DNA of 64,000 bases from Adineta vaga. Lineage: Eukaryota > Rotifera. Shown one piece after another: positions 53,090 to 64,000 of the stretch. The stretch spans positions 7,440,001-7,504,000 of the forward strand of contig CP075492.1 of NCBI GenBank assembly GCA_021613535.1, written 5' to 3'. Positions within the stretch are counted from its first letter, which is position 1; every line of letters starts with the position of its first letter. The notes below the pieces were generated by a model, which ran no database searches, was not told the origin of the DNA, and worked only from the letters and a program-made list of their open reading frames with translations. The position numbers and the translations under genes were made by a program.

Positions 53090-55399
53090 TTAGTTTGTTG
53101 CTGCTTCAATTTCGTTGACTAGTTTCTTATAATTCGAATCAAAATCACTTTTGGTAAAATCTATATATAATCTTGTTCCAAGAAGCATGCCTAACCAACC
53201 ATTTGGTTTAAATTTGGCTTGTAATAATATTGGTACAAATGGTTTTTTCAATCGATAAGCATATTCAGCTTCACTTTGACAATTTGGTGATTGTTTATAT
53301 TTTTCTGTCATACATACGATCATAACATATGATTGTTCAACAGCATGTGCCATACAATCTAAAGTACTTCCATGCATATTATCGATATCCACCCATATTC
53401 GATAACCTGAATGACGAAGATATTCACAAATCTTTTGTACTAATTCTTTTGAATCATGATTATAACTTAACATAATATGTTGAGAAGAATTTGGAATAAC
53501 AGATTGATTTAATAGAGTATTATTTGTTGACATGGTTTGTTTCAATTGCCAAAGAATACCTTTCGCTGCTTGTTGTATCATTTCATTTGGATTTGTTTCA
53601 GCAAGTTGAACTAAAAGAGCAAAATATTTATCATGACTATGAATTTTTGTTGCACATGATAAATCAAATGATAAAAACCAAATTGATTCTAGAATAATTT
53701 GCACTTCTTCCTGTTGTTCAATTGACGAATGAAATTGACGAAGTATTTCAAATAATAATTCAATATTTTCATCGATTTCACCAATACGCTTTTGAAATTG
53801 TTTATGTGTACATAATTTTTTTAGACATTGAACTAAACTATACAATGAGATTTGATTCGATAAATGATAATTTGAACTATGAAATGCTTGTCGAATTGAA
53901 GAGAATAATTGTTCACAAAGATGATGACATGTATTATCTGATTCAAGTTCTTTTTCTGTAAGTAAATTTGAATAAAGTAAACATGAGATAAGACGTACTT
54001 GTTGTGCATCAGATTTAAAAAGTGGTCGACAGATTTGATTTATTATTATATCTAAATCAAATACGTGATGATCTAATGCAGAAATGTTGTAAAGAATTGA
54101 TAGACATGATGTTAGAACATGATGATGTAATTGTTTTAAAATCATTTGACCTTCACCGAGGGTAGATTTTCGAATTAAAGTCGATGTATAGTTGACAAGA
54201 GAATGAACGAAACCAAGACGATGCATTTCATCAGCAAGAAGATTTGTTTCAATATCAGCACTTGTTAATAGATTACTTAAACATTTAACGAGATACCATA
54301 ATGGAACTGTTGTACCACATTCGATCAATGCATCGAAAAGATGTTTAAAAGTTGAGGCGAATGCACAACTATGAATTTCTATACCAGGATGTAGAACAAA
54401 TTCACCCAATAGATTAAGTATATGTGTAAAAACAAAGACACGATCATTGGAATCTGTTTGTGATCGAGCCGTTTCATCGAGAATACATTGTACGAAATAA
54501 TCCGTATTTTTTGCTAATAATAATGGTACAATAATAGAATGATAGAAATCAGTATGATTAACAAGATAAATTGAAAAACGAGGTAGAGGTGCATATAAAA
54601 GAAAAACTGTTAAAATTTGATTGATTAAAATGGATGAAGTAACTAATGAAGATTCGAGAAGATATATAACAAGTCGTGTACTATAATCAATGATTGATAA
54701 AGATTCATGTGTTAATGATTTTCGACGATGATTAAACATAAAACAAGATACAAGTGATTGAGAATGTACGTTATGTACTGATGATGTCGTAGAAAATAAA
54801 TCAGTGAGGAAATCATTTTGATTTTTACAAATAAGAGAATATTGTTCAATACATGAATATATTGCTAAATGAAGATCTTGACTAAAAAAAGAAAGAAGAT
54901 AAAACAAAGAAATCGTATCTGTCATTTATTGATCACGTAGATATGCTTACCTAACAGATTTAGTTAAATAAAAATTCGTATCATCTTTAAGCCATTGAAG
55001 AATTGAACGCATAACTATTCCACCTTGCTCGCTTGCTGCCAATTCTGCATCTAATTGACATAAACATTTGAATAATCGACAGACAATCTGAGCTAATTGT
55101 TGTTGTTGTTCATAAACTTTTCCTTTCAATTTCCATAATTTTATTCGATCAATCGAAGAATGGATGATATGAATAATATCAATCAATGATTGTAATGAAT
55201 GACAAACGACTGGTTTTCTTACTTCTAACTTAGAAATCAATTGTTCTAAATCATCTATCGAAGTTTTTGTATGATTTCGAACATCACGAATTTTTAAACG
55301 TGAACATTTGATCAATAGTTGTTGTGTTGATTCATCAATCGCCATCATTTTGATCGGTATATTGTTCGAATGTATATTTATTTGCATATACTCTTTCAT
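53090..55399 (-). CDS. Helical-repeat protein with C-terminal TIR domain
   Basis: About 744 residues from two exons joined by an intron near 54858-54950 (TKSVS junction). Residues 1 to about 590 are alpha-helical with Leu-rich repeats resembling ARM/HEAT (for example VLTSCLSILYNISALDHHVF and CLLYSNLLTEKELE). The last 130 residues are a TIR domain: SQHIMLSYNHDSKELVQKIC (box 1), GYRIWVDIDNMHG, SYVMIVCMTEKYKQSPNC, EAEYAYRLKKPFVPILLQ and LGMLLGTRLYIDF. The Glu of CQSE aligns, 14 residues before VPI, with the catalytic Glu of the NAD-cleaving TIR of SARM1. Similar ARM-TIR proteins occur in other invertebrates. Whether it signals through NAD loss or by adaptor contacts is inference. No SAM domains or transmembrane segment. 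Confidence 0.88.
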
Positions 55400-56783
55400 G
55401 ATTACTCATATAAGTTAAAGAACGAATACAAAAAGAAAAGAGAAGAAGAAAGAAAAAAGTAATTTTTTTCTTTCGTTCGTTCGTTCTATCGCATCCAACA
55501 AACGAAATACGCAATGTGAATGAACTTTTAACATCTCATTACCGTTAGAAAAAGATGGTATCAGCTTGAATAGTAAAAATGAAGAGAGAAGAAAGAAAAA
55601 TGACATTCATTAGTTATCACTATTTTGAAATAAAAGAATGTAAACGTAACAGAGTACATTATGATCTGAGAGATAAACTAGACATGAACTTCGAAATATT
55701 ACACATTTGCAAACTTTTTCTTTTTTTTCTGTTCAACTAATAGAACGATATTATATGATGTAATATATCGACGAAATGAAATTCTATAGTTTATAAAGAA
55801 AAAGAAAATCAATATTTTCAAATTTCATCGAGTTTTATTGAATTTGAAGTCATCATTGAATCTAATACTAGCAACTCACATATATCATTGTGCGTATATC
55901 GCGTCTAAAATGTTATGAAAAAGTCTGTTTGTGATAATGAAACAAAAGATTTCATTGTGTTGTAAATCTACATTCTTTCTTCTCTGCTAAACGTAAGATA
56001 TTTTGTGCAATATGTGTAATATCCCTCAGGAAAATTGCTTTTTCATACAACAAAAATAGACATTACAGCTGTTTATTAGCGAATTGCTACATTGAAATAG
56101 ATTTATATTCATTAAATACATCTGATCCGTAACCGTCAACGGTTAGTTGAGGTTGAAACAGCAATCGATTTGAATTGATTCTGTTTCTGATCTAATAACT
56201 TAGATAAACTATTGCATTCTTTAGCTGAATTAGTGAATTACATGTTTGGCGAAAATAAATATTATCATTCATGATATTTTCAACATCACAGTTTTACCTT
56301 CAATCAAACCTTGTATTGTATATCATCAAATGGCCCGTCCCTTGACTATTGTAAATGAATATATACGTTATACAAGAGTCATACTATCAATATACAGCGA
56401 CATCTATGTTAAGATTTTAGAATAAAAACAACTCATAAACATCAATATTTTATTATAATTATTAATTAATTTTTCGGAAAAGAAATTCTTTCGAACTATT
56501 TATTTTCTTACATTCCAGTAAATAATGTTTTGTAATCTTTCGTCTATCAATCGATTGTATGTTGTGCCTATATTCTTCTTCCTCAGATATAATATTGTTT
56601 ATTTATTTTTAACTGACTGATTATCTCATAAATAGATTTTCTTGCTTCAGATTCTTATTTGTTTCTTCCATTAATTCACCTTCAATTGTTGTTTTCTCTC
56701 AATGTGTTGGTTTTGTTGTACTAACTTTACCTTATTATTTAATCATCAAATTCAAATCTTACATTTTGTCAATTCTTTTCCCA
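55400..56783. other. Divergent intergenic region, TIR gene (-) / SPSB (+)
   Basis: About 1.38 kb without a convincing exon. A 63-codon minus-strand frame just upstream of the TIR gene is Phe/Leu/Lys-rich background. Confidence 0.45.
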
Positions 56784-58465
56784 ATGGTGTTACCTCGTCC
56801 AAGTCCAACACTTACAACTCAATGTGAATTAAATACTAAGAAACGTCAAACAACAATTACGAACAGTAAATTAAAAAAGAAATCTAAGCAACTTGTATTA
56901 ACCACAAAAACAATTCAAACTAAACGCAAGAAATTAACTAAAGTAAACTTTTTCATATCATATCTTATCTTTATAAACAAACGTATTTCATAATAAACAT
57001 TACATTTTCTTCTAGCGTGTCGATTTAAACGATCCAACAATCAATACAATAACCTTACGACGAAGTCGTCGTTTAAAAAATAAAACTAAACAATCAATTC
57101 CTCTTCCTTGTTCAAGTAAAAAATCGTATCCATTACGTTCGCATAGACGACGTACAAAGAATTCTTGTTCACATTCATTTAAACAAGATCAACTAGTTTC
57201 ATCCATGGGTTTACGTAATGGTAAAATCATTAATCTACGATCATTGATATCGGATTCAACACCAGCTCAAGAACTAACAACATCATCATTACCATTATTA
57301 TCATTTAATCCATTACCAATATCGCATCAAAGTCCATTACCCTGTTCATCGACGGGTACACATCATAATAATAATATTAATAATAATAATAACAATAATA
57401 ATAACTATGATTTTAATTCACTCTTTTATTATTCGAATCTCACGAATCATCCATCATTAGATCCAAGTAATTATTTTCCTGCTCGATTGGATATTCTTCT
57501 TGATCGTCCACCTGCATCACGCGAAAAACAACTTGAATATGCTTGGAATCAGGAAGATCGTTCAATGAATATTTTTGTTAAACATAACGATCCATGTACT
57601 TTTCATAGACATGTAAGATAAAGAATTTACATTTCATAATGTCTACTGTTCTATTTCTATTAGCCTGTCGCGCAAAGTACCGATGCTGTTCGATGTAGAA
57701 AAGGTTTCTCAAGTGGAATTCATGTATGGGAAATTGAATGGTAAGTGAATAATCAATGTTAAAGTTCATTTTAAAGTTTCATATTTAGGAATACAAGACA
57801 ACGTGGTACACATGCAGTTGTTGGTGTTGGAACATTAAAAGCTCCACTTCATTGTCCTGGCTATCAAGCTCTCGTCGGCATGACTCAAGAATCATGGGGA
57901 TGGGATTTAGGTCGAAATAAACTTTATCATAAAGGTATCAATACTGTATATGCATCAACACAATATCCTCTGACAACACCAGGCTTTCCTGGATTATTAT
58001 CTTCAACAACAACAACAACATCATCGACAATCGCTGATCCAGCTGATGCATTAAATAATAATGGCATTGCATATTCAACAAAATCTGATGATTATTTTGT
58101 TGTACCTGATAAATTTCTTGTGATTCTCGATATGGAAGAAGGAACATTATCATATATTGTTGATGGACAATATTTAGGCGTTGCATTCAGTGATCTTAAA
58201 GATAAAGGTACACTTTATCCAATTGGTGTCATCAGTATGGGGACATTGTGAAATTACGATGCGTTATATCAATGGATTGGAACGTAAGTTATTATCAACT
58301 ATATATTCTATGAAATATACCTATATATTTATTCTAGCTGAACCACTTCAATTAATGGATACATGTCGTAATGTTATACGTAAACAATTAGGACGTACTA
58401 ATTTACATTTAATCAATCAATTACCATTGCCTACTTCTCTTCGAAATTATTTAGTTTATCAATAA
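56784..58465 (+). CDS. SPRY/SOCS-box protein (SPSB1/4-like), with a frame break near 58220
   Basis: SPSB proteins are substrate receptors of cullin-5 ubiquitin ligases. Start at ATG 56784 ([12 protein letters not shown]). A long basic, disordered N-terminal part with an Asn run precedes the SPRY domain: [93 protein letters not shown] and [20 protein letters not shown]. The frame then runs into TGA at 58249-58251, but the next frame continues the family with [20 protein letters not shown] further exon carries the SOCS box ([10 protein letters not shown] ... [14 protein letters not shown]), to the stop at 58465. An Thr/Ser-rich insert lies in the SPRY loop. The break is a one-base shift with conservation on both sides. 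Confidence 0.88.
57366..57408 (+). repeat. AAT-rich triplet repeat encoding an Asn run
   Basis: Imperfect AAT/AAC triplets give a run of about 13 Asn (one Ile interruption) in the disordered N-terminal part of the SPSB-like protein. Confidence 0.85.
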
Positions 58466-58726
58466 AAGAAGAAAACAAAAAACCAAGACAATTATTTATT
58501 TTCCTTTCTTGACGTTCATTTTCTCTTTCTTTCCATAAACTTTCTTCTCTATTACTCAAACAGTGCTCTGTATCATATATAGATAGATGTTTTTTTTTTA
58601 TTTGTTTGTTCCCTCATATATTGAAAACAGAATTTTTTTTGTGTAATAGCTTGTTCTTGGACGTTTTGCTTGTATATTGTTGTGTGTGATCAGTTTTCTT
58701 TTCAATGCTGGATAGCATGTATATAT

Positions 58727-58759
<33 letters not shown>

Positions 58760-58932
58760 AATGAATGTTGAGCACAATGATAGAATGTTTTATTCTTGCA
58801 GATTTTGTTCATGGCATCGAATACATTTTATAATCAGACGAGGCAAGGAGATGAATAAAATGAAATGAAATGAAGTTATTTTTATATATTTTCTGTTTTC
58901 GAATTAGAAAACGACAGCCTCTTGATGATAGT
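58466..58932. other. Spacer between SPSB-like gene and PrimPol
   Basis: About 470 bp. It holds a TA/CATA microsatellite at 58720-58759 and a probable noncoding first part of PrimPol (58814-58917). Confidence 0.45.
58720..58759. repeat. TA/CATA microsatellite
   Basis: Alternating TA with three CATA units, then about ten more TA units. Confidence 0.9.
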
Positions 58933-61082
58933 ATGTCAAAGAAACGTCAGGAAATTGTTTATCGACCTTCATTGATGAAAATGGCACATGTGACAAGAAC
59001 ATTTTGGACGCAAGCAGAAGCATTAGAATATATCACAGAAAAACAAAAAACGAATGATACAGTAAATGATAGTATCTTCATTATTGAAAGAGAAATGAAT
59101 TGTTTCTTTCGTCTGATAGGAAGAAATTCTTTATTTATTCAGTTTTGAATCACAACCTGAAGGTAAACGTCGATATCAAGTTGCTGATATAGATGTTTTT
59201 ATTCATGAATATTAGTAAGATTCTCATTTTCATCATTCTTTTTATCAAAACAAAAAAATAAGATAATTTAGTCAATTACCACCTAATCAACGGCATACAT
59301 ATGAAATTATTATTGATAGTAAGCAATATATAGGAATGGATAAATGAAATGTATCGATTTTGAATTTATAGAAAAACCATCGAAGCTTTACTTCGATCTT
59401 GAATATGATACAGCTGCTAATCCAAAACTTGATGGACCTAGATTAACGGCAAATTTTATTCAGGTATAATAAAAAAAATGACGGAATCTTATGTTACAAT
59501 GATAGCGAACAAACTCTATCAAACGAATGTAAGGATATGCAATAAATAACTATGTGTAATCAAGATAAAGCTGTAGCTGCTGATGCATGATTTGTTAAGT
59601 GAGAAATGTCATGCTGCTTTTTGCTTTTATCACTCGTTTGACATCTAAAGAGTTCTAATAGAATATCTGCGTCATCAATGCATGCTGAGAATATTTATTT
59701 GATTGTTGCATTGATGTATAAGAGATTAAATATGACGAATTGTTTATATTCTAGTTTGTACTTAATTTTATGCGAAAACGAAGCGATGATTTAGATTATT
59801 CAATTAAAGATGTACTTGTTCTGGATTCAACGTATGTAAAAAAATGTCTTCCAAACGAATATTTTTATTTTTCAAGTTTTTTATTTTTCTATATCGAAGA
59901 TCAGCAAAGAAATTCAGTCGTCATTTAATTTTTCAAACAAGAGATCCATTTCTCGATAATATTGCCGTAGGGAAATTTGTTAATCTCATCTTAGAAGATG
60001 TTCATGGTTGTTTAATAAATCATCAATGTTCTGCTGTTATCAATGCGGCCGCATCTCAACCTCAACATCAACAAACGCAATCTTATTCTGATTCATCAGT
60101 ATTTTCTCGAAATCTTCTATCAAGTCTTGAATCTTTTTTAAATCGATTTGAACAATGTGAATGTATTGATGATTATTCACAACTTAAATTTAAAGATATT
60201 ATTGAATTTATTATTAATAAAGGAGATGGAAGTGGAGTAATCTGGTTTTGTGATATGGGTAAGTAAATATCTTCCATAATTTTGAAATTTATCTTAACGA
60301 TACATTTCCAGGTGTATACACAAAAAATCGAGCATTTCGATTACTTCATTCAAGTAAATTTGATAAACAAGAATGTTTTACTGTTGCATTAGAAAATCAA
60401 TGGAAACCTATTTTACGACGTTCACATGCCTGTTCAACAATACCGAATGAAGCTGAACGACAAACATTTATGGCTTCACTTGTCTATTTTAATAAGTAGA
60501 TCCTTTTTTTTGGAATAATTGTTTATTATATATCGATAGAATACTTTTACTTTAGGCCTATTCGACGTTTTATTCATGTTGATGATGAACCTTTGATGAC
60601 AACAAAATCAATAATTTCACGTACTCAACGTTCAGGTCAATCATCGTACACGACTGAAGATATGAAAAAAATCTCCTTAGATTATCCTGAATTAGTTCAT
60701 TTTATGACTGATATTGCACGTGATAGAAGAACGAATGGAAATGAATTGTGTATGAGTCGATTATATAAAGCAAAAGAAATACAAAATGATTTTCGATGGG
60801 AAATTAGTTTTATGTATGTTGGTGATTATAAATATTGTGAAAGAATTAAACGTCATCATAAACAAAATAATATCTAGTAAGAATTAATTTGAGATACGCA
60901 AATGATATCTATAATTTGTCTTGATTTCTAGTTTTATTGTCGATATGCGTAAAGGTATTTATCGTCAGAAATGTCATGATCCAGATTGTAAAACATTTCA
61001 AGGAAAAGAACAAAAATTACCAATGAATGTTACACCATGGTTAATGATGCTTGATGAAGATTGGGAAAATCAAGAACCTTAA
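58933..61082 (+). CDS. PRIMPOL: PrimPol (primase-polymerase, archaeo-eukaryotic primase family)
   Basis: PrimPol reprimes stalled replication forks in nucleus and mitochondria. Ten or so exons encode about 530 residues. The start is taken at MSKKRQEIVYRPSLMK; an upstream Met at 58870 in the same frame, lying before a good acceptor, is an alternative. Catalytic parts are present: KLYFDLEYD (metal-binding DxE), SAKKFSRHLIFQTRD (SxH motif), FCDMGVYTKNRAFRLL (third Asp) and the zinc-knuckle Cys/His pattern YKYCERIKRHHKQNNI with QKCHDPDCKTF. The C-terminal RPA-binding acidic tail is short or missing (ends DEDWENQEP). One intron (about 59467-59755) is 290 nt, the others about 50-65 nt. It looks fully functional. 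Confidence 0.93.
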
Positions 61083-61231
61083 TTAATATGAAGGAAATAT
61101 TGTAGATTATTTTTATTTGTTATGTATGATTATATTGTTGAAAAAAAAATGGATTTATGAATTACTGTTCTTGTAGATCAATGCAATAGAGAAAGAAAAA
61201 AATAATATACTAATTAAAAAAAAACATTTCG

Positions 61232-63161
61232 TTATTCTTTATTTAATTTCTCTTTTACAAATTCTTGATTATTTTTATACATTTGAAAATGAGGATGATT
61301 TGAACATAATGAACGTTCTCCTGTTTCAATAGCTTTCCCATGAAATTCTAATGCTTTTAAATAATCTTTTAGATTTGTATATACTGCACCCATATTATTG
61401 TAACATGTAGCAAACATTGGATGATTTTTTGGAAGAATTCTATCAGCTATTTGAAGTGCTCTTTTATAGAATAGAAGAGCTTTAGTATATTCTCCCATAT
61501 TATACAATATTAAACCGATACTATTATGAGATATAGCTAATGAAAGATGATTTGGTGGAAGAATGTATTCTTCAATTTCTAATGCTTTTTGCTGAGAAAC
61601 TAATGCATTCGAATATTCTTTCATATTATTATATGTTACAGCCATACTTTTATAACATGTAGCCAATGTAAGATGAGTTGATGGAAATGCTTCTTGATAG
61701 ATTTGAAGTGATTTTCTATAAAATTCTATTGCTTCAGAATAATTCTGTTGACTATCTTTAATAATACCCATTTGATGATATACATAAGCTTTTTCAAGAT
61801 CATTAGTAATGAATTTTAATAGGACATTATATACTTCTTCAGCAACATTGAAATTTCCTAATCGTATCAATAAATTTCCTAATCTTGGCCATCCAATTTT
61901 TTGTTGTATTTCTTCTTGTGTTTCTTGTCATATTTTTTCTGTTAAAACACTCAATTGTTTATCATTATCATTCGTTAATGTTAAATCAACTTGCCAAAAT
62001 TTATCATTTTCAACATCAATTTGTTTAATATCATCAATACGAAAGATTGTATGCATAGAAAAGAGAATTTCTTGTTCAGAACTTTTATAATAACTCGTTT
62101 TAGATAATGATGCACATTGTGCAGAAGGAATTGATGGATTAATACTCATTTGAAAAATAATTCCAATGGAATTTGGATTCGTATGAACAGCATGACGAGT
62201 AAATGAAATAGCTACATCACGTTTTTTTGATGTTGACAAGAAATTATTAAATGATAATAATCCACCTTTTGTTTTCATTAATTTACTAAAATCATGTCGT
62301 CCTAAACTTTGACCTCGATAGACAGTAAATGATTTCATATGTCGACGAGTTTTTGTGAATTGTTTCTTATGTAAATAGTCAATGTGAAGATGAAGATCAC
62401 GAATAAAAAATCCCATTTTAATAATTGTATCAAGTTCAAAATTACGTAATGCTCGATTAAGCATAGAATAAACACAACAATCATATGTATACCACCAAAT
62501 TGGTGATTGACGATGATATTCACGTTCGAATTTATTAATATTTTTCAATTCATAACTATTATCTGCATTAGAAATCTCGACAATAAGATGCTAAATCTTT
62601 AACAAAATGTTTATCATTATAAGTAATTTCTAAAAGAATTTCTTTTAAGATTTGTGTATACATAAATGATGGATCGAGTTGATTAATATTTTCTTGTGTT
62701 GTAACAAAACTCATTGAAATATAATTTTCATCACAATATTGTGCTGATTGTTTTAATGATTTACATATAGCTGGAATTGTTGTGTAAACTTCTTTAATTT
62801 TAGAAAATTGTTTAATCCATTGTCGATGAATATATTTTATATGACAAAGAATATAAATTGAATCGAGTTGAGACATTTCATGAATGATTGGAATACCTGT
62901 TCGACCAAGAACACCAGAAATAATAAGAAATGCTTTGGCATTTTGTAATTCATTGAGAAAACTACGACATTGTTCAATATTTGTGAATAGATGAATGGTG
63001 TTTACAATACGTCGTAGATGAAAGATGTTCGTTTGATGTGCATCTGTACTTTCATCAAAACTTGAATCTAGCCAGATTAAAACAAAATTTTGAACAAGAC
63101 GACGGGGATGAGTGACTGAAGTCAAAGAACTAAAGGTATCTGTTGAGTAATCAGAGCCCAT
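61232..63161 (-). pseudogene. ADP-ribosyltransferase-TPR gene, broken by one frame shift and one in-frame TGA
   Basis: No introns. Three pieces, minus strand. First, about 195 residues from MGSDYSTDTF (63161), with LVQNFVLIWLDSSFDES, AFLIISGVLGRTGIPIIHEM and LDSIYILC, the N-terminal region of a family I associate with bdelloid rotifers. Second, after a frame change around 62568-62590, an arginine-type ADP-ribosyltransferase domain: SPIWWYTYDCCVYSMLNRAL, VYRGQ (catalytic Arg), LSFNNFLSTS (Ser motif) and SSEQEILF (ExE motif). Third, after TGA at 61928-61930 in the same frame, four 42-residue TPRs of the kinesin-light-chain type ending FVKEKLNKE. The catalytic residues are intact, so the damage looks recent or is sequence error. 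TGA differs from the Arg codon CGA by one transition. What the family does in rotifers is unknown. Confidence 0.78.
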
Positions 63162-63752
63162 TTAGATGAGAATCGATAGGAAAAAATATGAAAATTTATG
63201 TTTAATATAATATACGATGTATTTGATGCAATGAAAATATTGACTTATAAACTTCACCTGAGACACTCTAAGTAGAATGCCACGTAATCGTTTCAAATAA
63301 AATGGTTAAATAGTACTCAAAAAAGAAGAAGGAAGAAAAGCGTGACATTGTACTGTATGAATAAGAATTTAAGTCAATGTATTATATCATGAATGTAATG
63401 ATACACATATCGAAATTTATGATTTTGATACGCTTTGAAAGGATATTCACATGATTCTATGGATTGAGAATTATTCTCAATGATCTTTAATCACACTATG
63501 GAAATCTCAACATACAATTAAATTGATTCTTGATCTTGAGGGTAAGAGTGTGAGTGTAGATTGGAAAATAATATTGACTCTCACCCACCCGCCCGCCCTC
63601 AAGATAAAACATGATGATACAGTTGATATTGTAAAAAATGAATTCGATAGCATTATCATTTAGTTTTGTAACTATTATATTCTTTAGAAAAATTGATTTA
63701 TTCAAATTCTTTCCTTTCATATACAAAAAAAATAGTTGAAGAAGCGTTTTAA
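63162..63752. other. Intergenic region with a C-rich patch
   Basis: About 590 bp. It includes a short C-rich stretch at 63580-63600 (ACCCACCCGCCCGCCC), rare in this AT-rich DNA. A 76-codon minus-strand frame across it has background composition. Confidence 0.45.
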
Positions 63753-64000
63753 TTAAATAACTGTATTTGATCTACCATAACGTTTGATTTCTGCAGGTAA
63801 AGATTTCGATTCAATAAATTGTTTCAATTCATCACTATTAATTGTCATAATCATTGTATGTTCACCACTGAGTGGTTCATCTATAGGTGCATATCGACCA
63901 AAATATCGTCGAACAAATCCTCGTTCAATCAAACGAACAAATGTCTTGACAAAAGAAAACAAGATAGAATACATAGAAAAGAAATCATTCGATAAATTAT
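63753..64000 (-). CDS. C-terminal exon of an unknown gene, cut by the window edge
   Basis: The last exon runs from about 63944 (acceptor TTTTGTCAAG just upstream) to the stop at 63753. It encodes about 63 residues: FVRLIERGFVRRYFGRYAPI, EPLSGEHTMIMTINSDELKQ and a polar end RYGRSNTVI. No family recognised; upstream sequence to 64000 reads as intron. It may belong to a signalling or membrane protein, but nothing supports a choice. Confidence 0.4.
   Translation of the reverse strand, partial: NLSNDFFSMYSILFSFVKTFVRLIERGFVRRYFGRYAPIDEPLSGEHTMIMTINSDELKQFIESKSLPAEIKRYGRSNTVI

Noticed and set aside
56766-56783. Earlier start for the SPSB-like gene
   Set aside because: The codon there is TTG; the first ATG in frame is 56784.
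63496-63726. 76-codon frame across the C-rich patch
   Set aside because: It has no family resemblance and the sequence is AT-rich background on both sides.

Overview
The window is AT-rich animal DNA with densely packed genes, many spliceosomal introns of about 45-70 nt (GT...AG) and short intergenic gaps. The best guess for the source is a bdelloid rotifer. This is inferred from the compact gene structure, an ADP-ribosyltransferase plus TPR gene of a type I associate with bdelloids, and an intronless bacterial-type carotenoid hydroxylase, the kind of acquired gene bdelloids are known for. No rRNA, canonical tRNA, CRISPR array or intact transposon was found. Most positions were set by hand from splice signals and remembered family conservation, so exon edges may be off by a few bases.

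0-17 kb: the 5' part of an EDC4 decapping scaffold (runs off the left edge), a TMEM179-like tetraspan, a RagA/B GTPase, PGAP2, SNX3/12, a WWE-PARP, GAR1, TMEM144, a PhyH dioxygenase, two small unknown membrane proteins, a ceramide-1-phosphate transfer protein and eIF1. 17-32 kb: V-ATPase subunit B, a putative acylated orphan, histidine ammonia-lyase, a Cys-loop receptor subunit, and a type I diacylglycerol kinase with a 14-His tract. 32-36 kb is a 4.2 kb stretch without a recognisable gene but rich in simple repeats.

36-52 kb: a kinesin-3 (KIF13-type) tail with C-terminal CAP-Gly but no motor, an SH3-PX-BAR sorting nexin (SNX9 family), RRN3/TIF-IA, tubulin cofactor C, GMP synthase and a CrtZ-type hydroxylase. 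53-64 kb: a helical-repeat plus TIR protein, an SPSB-type SPRY/SOCS-box protein with a one-base frame break, PrimPol, a broken ADP-ribosyltransferase-TPR gene, and the C-terminal end of an unknown gene.

The genes do not form one pathway. Many neighbours are divergent pairs separated by about 290-360 bp, which suggests shared promoters. The points most worth a second look are the motorless KIF13-like protein, the CrtZ gene as a probable horizontal transfer, the TIR protein that keeps a candidate NADase glutamate, the frame breaks in the SPSB and ART genes within 4.4 kb of each other, and the presence of three NAD-using enzyme families (PARP, TIR, ART) in one 64 kb stretch.
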